Below are positions 8,692 through 18,131 of a stretch of 39,617 nt of DNA, piece by piece (the stretch's first letter is position 1; each line of letters begins with the position of its first letter). The stretch comes from Planctomycetota bacterium (GTDB lineage Bacteria > Planctomycetota > UBA8108 > UBA1146): contig JABHOG010000017.1 in assembly GCA_018694835.1 (NCBI GenBank), positions 1 to 39,617 of the forward strand, given 5' to 3'. The notes beneath the pieces are model-generated. The model searched no databases, was not told where the DNA came from, and saw nothing but the letters and a program-made list of their open reading frames with translations. The position numbers were made by a program, and so were the translations under genes.

Positions 8692-9459
8692 CTGGACGGC
8701 TGTCATTGCTGATTTCGGGCCAAGGATCAAATCGACCCAGCACGAGTAAACCAGCACGAAAAACCATCACCATGAAACTAGCACCGTGAAACCAGGCTCC
8801 TTCGAGCACCGCTTTCTGGACAAACTCATCGCGATTCCGTACCGTTTCTCGGCACGGACTGACCCGCTCGGCTGGTCGTCGATGACCTGACCACTTCGGA
8901 ACCGACCGGATCTACCAAGACATTGCGGTCGGTGCTCTCAGGGAGTGATTCGGATACGGAGGGGGGGCCGGCGCGAGCCAGCGAGAGAGCAGGCATCGGC
9001 ACGACCCTCCAACCGGACCGAAATGGCCCTTTCCTGATCGTGAGACCGGGAATCGGAGTCGCCGCAATGTCCGGAATCGGAAGGGGTTGCCAGCCGCACA
9101 ACGTCGGATGATCACTCCACCTCCCGGGCTCCGGGTCGGAAGCAAGGATCCTAGGATACATGCATGGCAGTGTCAACTGTTCCAGAACTGGGCTGAAAGT
9201 TGGAAATCCTTCTCTGCCATGAAGTTGGGCCCTGTTGGAGGGGCCAAGGAGATCAAATTTGTCGAGAAATATCGAAACTCGGAAGATGCTCCTCATCATC
9301 GAAGCCTTCATCCGGGCCTGTTGGGGGGGGCTCTGGATACGGTGGAGTGAAATCGCAGTTTTTACTGCAACTCCTCTCCACAGTAGCAGCAGAGAGTCTT
9401 CGAGCCCGCACCCGGCTGGGGTACGGGCTCGAATTCAGCTGTCGATGTCATCCTGTGTG
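8692..9459. other. Gene-free stretch between katG and nusA
   Basis: No credible coding frame is seen; the longest open frame on the minus strand is compositionally unlike a protein. Contents include a direct repeat CCAGCACGA (8737-8745 and 8751-8759), G-runs at 8961-8967 (7 G) and 9323-9330 (8 G), and a hairpin downstream of katG. The nusA operon promoter should lie here on the minus strand, but I cannot place a convincing -35/-10 pair. rimP is not present. Confidence 0.6.
9401..9431 (-). terminator. Candidate terminator hairpin after katG
   Basis: CGAGCCCG (9401-9408) and CGGGCTCG (9424-9431) form a perfect eight-base-pair GC-rich stem with a 15-nt loop, beginning 29 nt beyond the katG stop codon. 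No T-run follows on the minus strand, so it is not a canonical intrinsic terminator. It may instead be an mRNA 3'-end stabiliser. Confidence 0.4.
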
Positions 9460-11673
9460 TTACCCCTCGGATCGACAGAGGTCGAAACGGTCCAGGTTCA
9501 TCACCTTGACCCATGCGCTGACGAAGTCGTCGACAAAGGTCTGCTGGGAATCTGCGCAGGCATACACCTCGGAGATGGCCTGGAGCTGGGAGTTGGACCC
9601 GAAGATGAGGTCGACAGCGGATGCTCTCCACCGTATCTCGCCGCTGCTCCGATCGAGGCCCTCATACAGGTGATCGCACCGGTCTGATTTTTGCCACTTG
9701 GTGCTGATGTCGAGCAAGTGGACGAAGAAATCAGTAGTCAACTGCCCCGGTCTCCGGGTAAAGACTCCGAAATCGGTCTGTCCGGTATTGGCATCGAGGG
9801 TACGCAGGCCGCCGACCAGTACCGTCATCTCAGGAGCAGTCAGTGTCAGCATCTGCGCGCGATCGATCAGTAACTCCTCGGAGGTTCGGTGGTTTTCAGC
9901 GCTGAAGTAATTACGGAAGCCATCGGCCGTCGGTTCGAGAACCGCGAAGGAATCGACATCGGTCTGGTCTTGTGTGGCATCGGTGCGGCCAGGAGTGAAG
10001 GGGACTTGTACTGCATGGCCGCCCTGTTTCGCTGCTTCTTCGATGGCTGCACTTCCGGCGAGCACGATCAAATCTGCCAGCGAAACCTTCTGGTCTCCAG
10101 CGGACGACGAATTGAACTGGGTCTGGATTCCCTCGAGGGTTTGTAGTACCTCCGCCAGTTGTGCCGGCTGGTTCACTTCCCAGTACTTCTGTGGCGTCAG
10201 GCGAATCCGAGCCCCATTGGCACCTCCACGCTTGTCGGTACCACGGAAAGTAGTGGCCGAGGCCCATGCAGTGGAGACCAGCTGGGGAACCGTCAGTCCC
10301 GAGGAGAGCACCTGCTCCTTGAGAGCGGTGATCTGTTCCTCGCCGATCATGGTATCCGGGTCCGCCTGTGGCACCGGGTCCTGCCAGATCTGAGGTTCTG
10401 TCGGAACCAGCGCGCCAAGGCAGCGTGTCACCGGGCCCATGTCCCGATGAGTCATCTTGTACCAGGCCCTGGCGAATGCATCCGCAAAGGCATCTGCGTT
10501 CTCATGAAAGCGTTTCGAGATGGGAGCATAGGTAGGGTCTGCTCGGAGCGCGAGATCGGTGGTGAACATGATCGGTGCATGGCGCACCGAGGGGTCGTGG
10601 GCATCGGGCACGGTGCCATCGGCATCGGCATTGGTGGGATTCCACTGGGTCGCACCCGCTGGACTCTTCACCTGTTTCCATTCGTAACCAAACAAGTTCT
10701 CGAAGAAGTTGTTGTCCCACTGCACCGGGTTGGTGGTCCAGGCACCTTCGAGTCCGCTGGTGATGGTGTCCTTGCCGTGACCACTGCCATGACTGTTCTT
10801 CCAGCCGAAGCCTTGTTCCTCCAGAGCGGCTCCCTCCGGTTCCGGACCGACATGCTGATCTGGATCCGCAGCACCATGCGCCTTGCCGAAGGTGTGTCCT
10901 CCTGCGATGAGTGCCACAGTTTCTTCATCATTCATCGCCATTCGACCAAAGGTCTCGCGGATATCTTTGGCCGCAGCGATCGGATTGGAGTTGCCGTTGG
11001 GGCCTTCAGGATTGACGTAGATCAGTCCCATCTGGACCGCTCCAAGGTGACCTTCCAGCTCTCGATCGCCGCTGTACCGTTGATCTGCCAGCCACTCGGT
11101 CTCGGAGCCCCAGTAAATATCTTCTTCCGGTTCCCACACATCTTCGCGTCCGCCGGAAAAACCGAAGGTTTTGAATCCCATCGATTCGAGGGCGCAATTG
11201 CCGGTGAACACCATCAGGTCCGCCCAGGAGATCTTCCGGCCATATTTTTGTTTGATCGGCCACAGCAACGCGCGGGCCTTGTCGAGGTTTGCATTGTCGG
11301 GCCAGCTGTTGAGGGGGGCAAAGCGCAGTGTACCTGCACCTGCTCCACCGCGACCATCTCCGATGCGGTAGGTGCCGGCACTATGCCAAGCCATCCGGAT
11401 GAAGAGCGGTCCGTAGTGGCCGTAATCTGCCGGCCACCACTCCTGAGACGTCGTCATTACCTGAACGAGGTCCTTCTTCAGGGCTTCCAGGTCGACCGTC
11501 TCGAACTCCTTGGCGTAGTTGAAATCTGCGCCCATCGGGTCGTTCTGAGGAGAGTTTTGATTGAGAACCTTCAGGTTCAACTGATTTGGCCACCAGTGCT
11601 GGTTTGATGTGGACCCCACCGCCGAATGCTGGTTGGCTCCTCCCAGTACTGGGCACTTGCTCACGTCTTCCAT
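9460..11673 (-). CDS. katG: Catalase-peroxidase
   Basis: 737 residues, a normal length for bacterial KatG. It decomposes hydrogen peroxide by catalase and peroxidase activity on heme b. The N-terminal active half has [11 protein letters not shown] with distal Arg93, Trp96 and His97; Tyr219 (LIYVNPEG) and Met245 (GRMAMN) complete the Met-Tyr-Trp adduct; proximal heme His260 lies in [11 protein letters not shown]. The second, heme-free peroxidase-like half follows from about 420. There is no signal peptide, so the location is cytoplasmic. The ATG at 11671-11673 has GGGAGA upstream. It stands alone, with no Fur/PerR- or OxyR-type gene beside it, and an open frame on the opposite strand is only its shadow. 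Confidence 0.97.
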   Translation of the reverse strand: MEDVSKCPVLGGANQHSAVGSTSNQHWWPNQLNLKVLNQNSPQNDPMGADFNYAKEFETVDLEALKKDLVQVMTTSQEWWPADYGHYGPLFIRMAWHSAGTYRIGDGRGGAGAGTLRFAPLNSWPDNANLDKARALLWPIKQKYGRKISWADLMVFTGNCALESMGFKTFGFSGGREDVWEPEEDIYWGSETEWLADQRYSGDRELEGHLGAVQMGLIYVNPEGPNGNSNPIAAAKDIRETFGRMAMNDEETVALIAGGHTFGKAHGAADPDQHVGPEPEGAALEEQGFGWKNSHGSGHGKDTITSGLEGAWTTNPVQWDNNFFENLFGYEWKQVKSPAGATQWNPTNADADGTVPDAHDPSVRHAPIMFTTDLALRADPTYAPISKRFHENADAFADAFARAWYKMTHRDMGPVTRCLGALVPTEPQIWQDPVPQADPDTMIGEEQITALKEQVLSSGLTVPQLVSTAWASATTFRGTDKRGGANGARIRLTPQKYWEVNQPAQLAEVLQTLEGIQTQFNSSSAGDQKVSLADLIVLAGSAAIEEAAKQGGHAVQVPFTPGRTDATQDQTDVDSFAVLEPTADGFRNYFSAENHRTSEELLIDRAQMLTLTAPEMTVLVGGLRTLDANTGQTDFGVFTRRPGQLTTDFFVHLLDISTKWQKSDRCDHLYEGLDRSSGEIRWRASAVDLIFGSNSQLQAISEVYACADSQQTFVDDFVSAWVKVMNLDRFDLCRSEG

Positions 11674-12449
11674 CTATTCTCCCGTCCGAAGTTGTTATTC
11701 TTGGCGTCATCCCAATCGTTCCTCGATCCGAACCGAGGAGCCACGATGCGGTCAGTCTTCCAGCGAAACAATCGACGGTTTCCCAGCGACCGCTCCGACA
11801 AATTCACTCGCATTACCCTGCACCTTGAGGGTTCTCTTCTCGGGATGATCCGTGGATACACGGCGAGGCATTCTAGCGAAGCCGGATGGGTGAGTCGAGC
11901 CGATGAGCGGGGAATCTGGCGGTGTGTGTGGGGGGGGCAGTGGCGCGATCGATTTGGGAGTTCGTCTCGGTCGAAGCCATCGGCATCTTCGCAGCTGCTG
12001 ACGACCTCCAGGACCGAATTCTCCTGCGACTCCGAATCGCCAGGAAATTTAGATCGCTGGCGCTGGGATCTGTGGGCTGACGGTTCCCTCCACTGCTCTT
12101 GCGGAGCGACCTGTATCGATCGATATTGCTCTGGTGGATCCACCATCGATTGGGTTCTTCATCGACGAATTCATGTGACTTACGGGTAGAAATTGAGGTC
12201 ACAGCAGAGAAATGGGGCGATGAAGGATCTGGCGGCGGCGGATCGGCGTTGAACCGATGAGGATCATCGGGGAGAGTGGCGCTCACAGAGGGCCGGGGAG
12301 GACTGCCCCGGAATTACCTGGAAAATGACCTGAAACGAACAATCCGTGCACCTTTTGGGCGGTTCAGAGGTGTTTCTGCCAGGAATGTTGAAGCCGAGCG
12401 GAGCGACTGCCGATATCAAAGTATAGAAGAGGTGCAGGAGGTAGCTTCT
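11674..12449. other. Gene-poor divergent region between katG and mcsA
   Basis: About 0.78 kb separates two divergent starts. Open frames on both strands exist but have no recognisable family, no consistent start signal and compositions unlike the neighbours, so I treat the stretch as non-coding. Visible elements are an eight-G run (11930-11937), a hairpin CCGGGG/CCCCGG (12293-12298 and 12306-12311), and A/T-rich TATCAAAGTATAGAAG just before mcsA. Promoters for katG and mcsA must lie here. No CtsR heptad, CIRCE element or clear Fur/PerR box was found by eye. Confidence 0.55.
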
Positions 12450-12983
12450 GTGCTGAGGAAGGGAATCAAACCGATCATGCTCTGCGAGAAGTGCCAGCAG
12501 AACGAAGTTGCGGTCCACTTGACCGACATCGCTGCAGGAATCAAGAAGAAGTACCAGTTGTGCAAGGAGTGCGCGGCGGCTGGTGGCGTCTCGATTCATG
12601 CGCAGTTGAAAAAGCACAAGAAATTTACTCTGACCGAGTTCTACGGGTCTTCCCATCCGGAATCTCGCGGCGACCAGGATCCGACCGCGGATCCGACTTG
12701 TTCCGAGTGCGGGATGAGATACTCGCTGTTCCGTAAAGAAGGCAAGTTCGGTTGTTCACACGATTACCAGGAATTTCGTTCTGACCTCGATGATCTACTG
12801 GAAAAATTCCACGCTTCTAGTCAGCATCGAGGAAGGGCCCCCGGTCGTTTTCGGCAGCAAGTTTCTCGGCAAGTGCAACTCGACCAGCTCCGTGACGAGT
12901 TGACCCAGGCGGTGACCAACGAACAGTTTGAAGAGGCGGCAAAGATCAGGGATCAGATGCGCCTACTGGAGAGTCACTCATGA
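12450..12983 (+). CDS. mcsA: McsA, zinc-binding activator of the McsB protein-arginine kinase
   Basis: 177 residues from GTG at 12450, placed seven nt behind a perfect AGGAGGT (12436-12442); an ATG at 12477 is an alternative without a good ribosome-binding site. The first zinc site is LCEKC (Cys12, Cys15) with LCKEC (Cys38, Cys41). The second has CSEC (84-87) and GCSHDY: Cys102 is kept but the usual fourth cysteine is Asp105. A C-terminal UVR motif (about 141-174, QLRDELTQAV and EEAAKIRDQM) ends the protein. In Bacillus, McsA binds and activates McsB and shares the UVR motif with ClpC. The gene overlaps mcsB by four bases (ATGA), so coupled translation is expected. Family call is firm from sequence and context. 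Confidence 0.92.
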   Translation: MLRKGIKPIMLCEKCQQNEVAVHLTDIAAGIKKKYQLCKECAAAGGVSIHAQLKKHKKFTLTEFYGSSHPESRGDQDPTADPTCSECGMRYSLFRKEGKFGCSHDYQEFRSDLDDLLEKFHASSQHRGRAPGRFRQQVSRQVQLDQLRDELTQAVTNEQFEEAAKIRDQMRLLESHS

Positions 12984-14032
12984 GTTCCGAAAGCGCAAAA
13001 CCCTTCGTAGGGGAGTGGCTCGCTGGCGAGGGGAAAGATTCGGACCTGGTCATCTCCAGTCGTGTTCGGCTGGCCAGGAACTTGCCAAGCATTCCCTTCA
13101 GCACCCTTGCCGATGACTCTCACAGGAAACAGGTCGCGGATCTGATCGGGAGTGCTCTCGAAGGATTACGCCCGGATCTGAAGTTGAACTCCAAGAATCT
13201 CGATGATCTCGATTCGATTGATCGACAAGTTCTGGTCGAACGCCATCTGGTCAGTCGTGAGTTGGCGCTTGGCAGTGGACCCCGCATCGTCTCCTTCGAT
13301 GACAGTGAGGCGATCTCGCTGATGGGGAATGAAGAGGACCATCTGCGAATTCAGGTGGTCAAATCGGGATATTGTCTCGATGAGGCGTGGCAGCAGATGG
13401 ATCAACTCGAGAGATCTCTCGATGGCCAGCTTCATTTCGCCTTTGATCAGCAATACGGATACCTCACCGCCTGTCCTACCAATACAGGGACAGGGCTGCG
13501 CGTCTCCGTGATGTTGCACCTCCCGGCGCTGGTGATCACCGGGCAGATCGAAGAAGTCACTCGTGCCGCCACCAAGATCCATCTCGCAGTTCGAGGACTG
13601 TTTGGCGAAGGAACCGAGGCTCAAGGAGATTTCTTCCAGATCTCCAATCAACGAACGCTTGGCCTCTCCGAGGAAGAGATTCTGTCGGACATCGCCTCCG
13701 TGCTGCCCAAGATTCTGTCCTATGAACGGAAGTTAAGAGAAGAACTGCTCGAGAGTAAGCGTGAGTGGATCGAGGATCGGATCGGTAGATCATTTGGCAT
13801 CCTTTCCCACGCAAAGCTCATCACCAGCCAGGAGGGGTTAGAGCATCTCTCCCTGGTTCGTCTCGGGGTTTGTATGGGTCTTCTGGGTAACTTGACACTG
13901 GAGCAGGTCAATCGCATGTTCCTGTTCAGCCAGCCCGGTCACTTGCAGGCTAACGAGGGCCGGAAAATGAGTTCCGATGAGCGCGACAACAAGCGGGCAG
14001 AGGTATTGGCCCGCATCCTGCAAGAAAACTGA
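12980..14032 (+). CDS. mcsB: Protein-arginine kinase McsB
   Basis: 350 residues. It has the ATP:guanido phosphotransferase catalytic fold: SSRVRLARN at 26-34, NEEDHLRIQ at 117-125 and the active-site CPTNTGTGLR at 165-174 with Cys165. RGLFGEGTEA and QISNQRTLG match McsB rather than creatine/arginine kinases, and the usual N-terminal phosphagen-kinase domain is absent. RDNKRA at 335-340 fits the RDxxRA motif that forms the allosteric phosphoarginine pocket. McsB phosphorylates arginine side chains, marking proteins for ClpC-ClpP. Here it overlaps mcsA by ATGA and is followed by clpC after 243 bp. No cognate arginine phosphatase (YwlE) gene is in the window. Confidence 0.95.
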   Translation: MSSESAKPFVGEWLAGEGKDSDLVISSRVRLARNLPSIPFSTLADDSHRKQVADLIGSALEGLRPDLKLNSKNLDDLDSIDRQVLVERHLVSRELALGSGPRIVSFDDSEAISLMGNEEDHLRIQVVKSGYCLDEAWQQMDQLERSLDGQLHFAFDQQYGYLTACPTNTGTGLRVSVMLHLPALVITGQIEEVTRAATKIHLAVRGLFGEGTEAQGDFFQISNQRTLGLSEEEILSDIASVLPKILSYERKLREELLESKREWIEDRIGRSFGILSHAKLITSQEGLEHLSLVRLGVCMGLLGNLTLEQVNRMFLFSQPGHLQANEGRKMSSDERDNKRAEVLARILQEN

Positions 14033-14275
14033 TCAACTTTCGTGGCCAAATTGACCCAGAGGTGCGGTTCGGCTGTGTATTATGATCCGAGTGTTTCAGC
14101 GGAATGACATTAGAGTTGGCGAGAAGTTGCAGCCAACAGGGGTCTTTTGGCCACCTGCGGGAACTTGTAGAACCCAGAATTCGTCTGGTGAATAGTGCCA
14201 GAGGTTGGATCCCACAGGCAGAGATACAGTTCGAGATCATCTGAATTCGCGACTCACGAGATGAGGGAATAGCCC

Positions 14276-16771
14276 ATGTTTGACAAGTTCACAGACAGAG
14301 CTCGAAAGGTGATGACGCTCGCCCGCAAGGAGGCGGAACGCTTTCATCACGATTTCATCGGCACCGAGCACATCCTGCTCGGGCTGGTTCAGGATGGCAG
14401 TGGGGTCGCATCGACCGCTCTGAAAAACCTTCATGTGGATATTAGTAAGATCAGAGCGGAGATCGAGAAGCAGGTTCAGAGTGGTCACGGCATGGCTCAC
14501 CACGGCAACCAGTTACCGTTCACACCAAGAGCCAAACGAGTGCTCGAACTGTGCTCGGAAGCAGCCAAGGAATTGCGCCATAACTACATCGGAACTGAAC
14601 ACCTGTTACTGGGAATGATTCGCGAGGAGCAGGGGCTCGCGGCTTCCGTACTGAAGGAACTGGGAGTGAGTCTCGACGATGTCCGTGCAGAAGTGCTGGA
14701 GATCCTCGGAGCCGATGTCGGAGAAATCGAAATTGACATCGAGCAAGAATCGAAACCTCATGGACACAAGTCCAGGACTTCGAAGACTCCTGCTCTCGAT
14801 ACCTTTGGTCGTGACTTGACCGAGATGGCCAAGGCGTCCTCACTCGATCCGGTCATCGGACGCGAGGATGAGATCGAGCGGGTGATGCAGATCCTGGCTC
14901 GAAGAACCAAGAACAATCCAGTGCTGCTGGGTGAACCCGGCGTCGGCAAGAGTGCCATCGTCGAGGGGCTTGCCCAGGAAATCATCTCGGGAGAAGTCCC
15001 TGAGATTCTTCGAGATCAGCGCATCGTGGTGCTCGATCTGGCCCTGATGGTCGCAGGTACCAAGTATCGTGGCCAGTTCGAGGAGCGGATCAAGGCCGTG
15101 ATGACCGAGGTCAGTCGGGTCAAGAATGTGATCCTCTTCATCGATGAACTTCACACCCTGGTCGGTGCTGGGGGAGCAGAGGGTGCCATCGACGCATCCA
15201 ATGTGCTCAAGCCAGCGCTTTCCCGCGGAGAGATCCAGTGCATCGGTGCGACCACCCTCGATGAATACCGCAAGCACATCGAAAAGGACGGGGCGCTGGA
15301 ACGCAGGTTCCAGAGCATCATCGTCAATCCTCCGACGCGTGATCAATCGGTCGAAATCCTCAAGGGACTTCGTGACCGCTATGAAGCGCACCACAGGGTT
15401 CGTTATACCGATGAGGCGCTGGAGGCAGCGGTGGACATGGCAGTTCGGTATATCAATGGTAGGTTCCTGCCAGACAAGGCGATCGACGTCATCGACGAAG
15501 CCGGTTCAAGGATTCGACTCAAGCAGTCGACTCGTCCTTCCGATCTCAAGGATCTCGAAAAAGAGATCCAGGAGATGGATCGGGAGAAAGAGGCCGCCGT
15601 CGCACAGCAAGATTTTGAGCGTGCTGCCAACCTTCGCGACAAGGCGAGTCGGCTCAAGAAAACAAGAGATGAGAATCTGAAAACATGGAGAGAACACGCC
15701 GACGACATCAACGGATGTGTCGATGAGGAAGTGGTGGCTGAAACGGTTGCCAAGATGACTGGAATCCCGCTGACGAGGATCGACAGCGGAGAAGCCGAGC
15801 GACTGCTGTCGATGGAAGACGAGTTGCACAGGTCAGTGGTTTCTCAGAACAACGCCATCGAGCGACTTTCGCGAGCGGTTCGCAGAAGCCGAAGCGGGCT
15901 CAAGGATCCGAAGCGTCCGGTAGGTTCCTTTCTGTTCCTCGGGCCCACTGGTGTCGGCAAGACCTTGCTGGCCAAGAGCCTCGCCAAGTTCATGTTTGGT
16001 GAAGAGGATTCGCTGATTCAGATCGACATGTCGGAATTCATGGAAAAGCACAATGTATCGCGTCTGGTGGGAGCTCCTCCCGGATACGTCGGATACGAAG
16101 AAGGTGGCCAGCTGACCGAGAAGATCAGAAGGCGCCCCTATGCCGTGGTGTTACTCGATGAAGTCGAGAAGGCGCATTCGGATGTGTTCAACATGCTGCT
16201 GCAGGTGATGGAAGAAGGGCATGTAACCGACTCGTTCGGACGCGTGATCGACTTCCGCAATGTGGTACTGATCATGACCTCGAATATCGGAGCAGACCTG
16301 ATCAAGAATCAGAGTGCTCTCGGATTCAGGAATACTGGTGAGGGACGAGATACGGAGCAGAAGCGCAAGGAGGTGATGGACGAGGTGGAGAAATTCTTCC
16401 GTCCAGAATTCCTGAACCGTCTCGACGATTCGATTTTCTTCCAGCCACTCGACCGTTCCGATCTCGAGGAGATCATCAAGATCGAGATGGCTCAGGTGCT
16501 GGGAAGGCTTCGCGAGCGAGGCATCGAACTGGAAGTCTCGGATGAAGCCAATGAGTTTCTCATCGAAAAGGGCTACAACCCCGATTTCGGAGCACGGCCG
16601 TTGCGTCGATCGATCCAGCAGCATGTCGAGGACACTCTCGCCGAGGAGTTGCTCCGTGGGCATCTCAAGGATGGTTCTCGCATGCGCATGGAGATCATCG
16701 ATGGCGAGGTCTTCTTCAACACCTTGCCAGCCGATTTACCCAAGGAAGAGGACGCACCGGCCATTTCCTGA
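14276..16771 (+). CDS. clpC: AAA+ unfoldase ClpC (ClpP-partner chaperone)
   Basis: 831 residues, typical of ClpC. ATG at 14276 with GAGGGA eight nt upstream. The double Clp_N repeat (1-145) begins [15 protein letters not shown]. The first AAA+ module has [10 protein letters not shown] near 220-229. A UVR-bearing middle domain follows (around 437-462, [18 protein letters not shown]). The second AAA+ module has [11 protein letters not shown] near 556-566. LGF at 682-684 fits the loop that docks on ClpP. It unfolds phosphoarginine-marked or adaptor-delivered substrates and feeds them to ClpP; clpP is not in the window. Its place after mcsA-mcsB supports ClpC rather than ClpB or ClpA. The stop lies two bases from the folC stop on the opposite strand, so there is no room for a separate terminator. 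Confidence 0.96.
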   Translation: MFDKFTDRARKVMTLARKEAERFHHDFIGTEHILLGLVQDGSGVASTALKNLHVDISKIRAEIEKQVQSGHGMAHHGNQLPFTPRAKRVLELCSEAAKELRHNYIGTEHLLLGMIREEQGLAASVLKELGVSLDDVRAEVLEILGADVGEIEIDIEQESKPHGHKSRTSKTPALDTFGRDLTEMAKASSLDPVIGREDEIERVMQILARRTKNNPVLLGEPGVGKSAIVEGLAQEIISGEVPEILRDQRIVVLDLALMVAGTKYRGQFEERIKAVMTEVSRVKNVILFIDELHTLVGAGGAEGAIDASNVLKPALSRGEIQCIGATTLDEYRKHIEKDGALERRFQSIIVNPPTRDQSVEILKGLRDRYEAHHRVRYTDEALEAAVDMAVRYINGRFLPDKAIDVIDEAGSRIRLKQSTRPSDLKDLEKEIQEMDREKEAAVAQQDFERAANLRDKASRLKKTRDENLKTWREHADDINGCVDEEVVAETVAKMTGIPLTRIDSGEAERLLSMEDELHRSVVSQNNAIERLSRAVRRSRSGLKDPKRPVGSFLFLGPTGVGKTLLAKSLAKFMFGEEDSLIQIDMSEFMEKHNVSRLVGAPPGYVGYEEGGQLTEKIRRRPYAVVLLDEVEKAHSDVFNMLLQVMEEGHVTDSFGRVIDFRNVVLIMTSNIGADLIKNQSALGFRNTGEGRDTEQKRKEVMDEVEKFFRPEFLNRLDDSIFFQPLDRSDLEEIIKIEMAQVLGRLRERGIELEVSDEANEFLIEKGYNPDFGARPLRRSIQQHVEDTLAEELLRGHLKDGSRMRMEIIDGEVFFNTLPADLPKEEDAPAIS

Positions 16772-16773
16772 GT

Positions 16774-18066
16774 TTAGCACGAGGCTTGTCGGTCGCGTTG
16801 AGGCCAGTGTTGCCGGACCCATCCGGCCAGAAACATCGAACCCGTGGCCGCCGTCGGTTCTCCGTCGGCGGCCTTCTTCATCAGCCATTCCAGGCCCTGT
16901 TCCGGGCGCTCCTCGAAGTGGCACTCGAATCCCAGTTGCTCGAGCATCGAGGCCAGTTCTGCGGCAGGTAATCCGCGGTGGGATGGTGGAGTGACCGCCA
17001 TCATCTCGGGAGCGGGCTGTAACCGAGTCAGCGCAGAGAGGTTGGATCGAAGATCCTTGTCGGCGAGCATTCCGATGAGCAGTGCTCCGGTCGATGAACT
17101 GCGATACCGGGCAAATTCGTCGGCGAAAATCTGCAGAGATCGAGGAGTGTGTGCTCCATCCAGAAGAAGCGGTAATCGCCCTTCGATCCGTTCCAAACGC
17201 CCGGGTAACTCGAGTTGCTGTGCCGCAAGGTTGATCTCGTCGACACTCCATGGTGGTTGATCCGGATTCGATTCGAGTGCGGCCAGTGCGCAGGATGCGT
17301 TGAGTCGCTGCGGTGTCTGGATGTGGCCGGGAATACGCGAATCTTCACTCACGATGAAAGGAAGCGATCCTCTCCTGCGAGCCACATCGAATGCGCAGTC
17401 ATTGCCAGGCCCCTGCGCGATGACCATCGGTTTTCCAGCGGTGGCGATCCTCGCCTTCTCGGCGGCGATCTGATCGATGGTGTCGCCCAGAATGGCTCGA
17501 TGATCCAGATCGATGGTGGTCAAGACTCCGACATCGTGGGGAATGGCACTGGTGGAATCGAGCGGTCCTCCCAATCCCACTTCGACAAGCCACCAGCGAT
17601 CTCCCGCTTCGCTGGCCTGCTGCGCAAACAGTGCGATCCACAGGTCAAAGAAGGTGGGTGGCACGGATGAAGGGTCACTCGAGTCGATCAGGAATGGATG
17701 AATTTTACGCAATCCCTGGAGAATCGCCTGCTCGGTCAATTCAACGCCGTCGATGCGGATTCTTTCGACGATCGATTGCAGGTGGGGAGAGAGGGTGGCG
17801 GCACAAGGAACGCTGCGAATTCGCAGCAACGACTCCATCCAGAGCACCGTGGATCCCTTGCCCTTGGTGCCGGCGACCTGGATCACCGGCGAACTCCCAG
17901 AGCAGATGGAGGCTCGCTCGAGTAGATCTCGACAGCGACCTGGGGAGAGAGATCGTCGATCTTTGGCCAGCGGTATCTGTTGCTCCCAGCTGGTGAAGGA
18001 GGCCAGCCACCGATCCAGGTCTCCGAATTGCACGGGAGGAGTAGGAATTGGTCTCGAAGTGATCAA
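16774..18066 (-). CDS. folC: Dihydrofolate synthase / folylpolyglutamate synthase
   Basis: 430 residues from TTG at 18064-18066, with AGAAGG six nt upstream; ATG codons at 18111 and 18174 are alternatives lacking a clear ribosome-binding site, the latter overlapping the divergent gene. The Mur-ligase fold is evident: VAGTKGKGST is the ATP-binding loop, SPHLQSIVERI follows, and VEVGLGGPLDST and LLLDGAHTP are family signatures. The enzyme adds glutamate to dihydropteroate and/or to reduced folates, using ATP. Which of the two activities it has cannot be told from sequence. It converges on clpC and diverges from a class I amidotransferase-like gene. Confidence 0.9.
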   Translation of the reverse strand: MITSRPIPTPPVQFGDLDRWLASFTSWEQQIPLAKDRRSLSPGRCRDLLERASICSGSSPVIQVAGTKGKGSTVLWMESLLRIRSVPCAATLSPHLQSIVERIRIDGVELTEQAILQGLRKIHPFLIDSSDPSSVPPTFFDLWIALFAQQASEAGDRWWLVEVGLGGPLDSTSAIPHDVGVLTTIDLDHRAILGDTIDQIAAEKARIATAGKPMVIAQGPGNDCAFDVARRRGSLPFIVSEDSRIPGHIQTPQRLNASCALAALESNPDQPPWSVDEINLAAQQLELPGRLERIEGRLPLLLDGAHTPRSLQIFADEFARYRSSSTGALLIGMLADKDLRSNLSALTRLQPAPEMMAVTPPSHRGLPAAELASMLEQLGFECHFEERPEQGLEWLMKKAADGEPTAATGSMFLAGWVRQHWPQRDRQASC

Positions 18067-18131
18067 TCGAACCCTTCTGCCGTTGACGCGGGAGCAGTGC
18101 TGGTCAAACATCAGAACCGAGTAAGGAACAG

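Noticed and set aside
8826-9311. Minus-strand 161-codon open frame between katG and nusA
   Set aside because: No ribosome-binding site, no recognisable motif and irregular composition; treated as non-coding.
10159-11607. Plus-strand 482-codon open frame opposite katG
   Set aside because: Antisense shadow of a gene with intact catalytic motifs; no family resemblance of its own.
11626-12189. Plus-strand 187-codon open frame between katG and mcsA
   Set aside because: It begins inside katG on the opposite strand, lacks a ribosome-binding site and resembles no family.
14051-14083. TTGACC and TATTAT as a clpC promoter
   Set aside because: The spacer is 21 bases, too long for a normal sigma-70 promoter; left unannotated.
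16772-16782. TTAGCAC resembling half of a CIRCE element
   Set aside because: The inverted second half is missing, and the position, after the clpC stop, is wrong for an operator.
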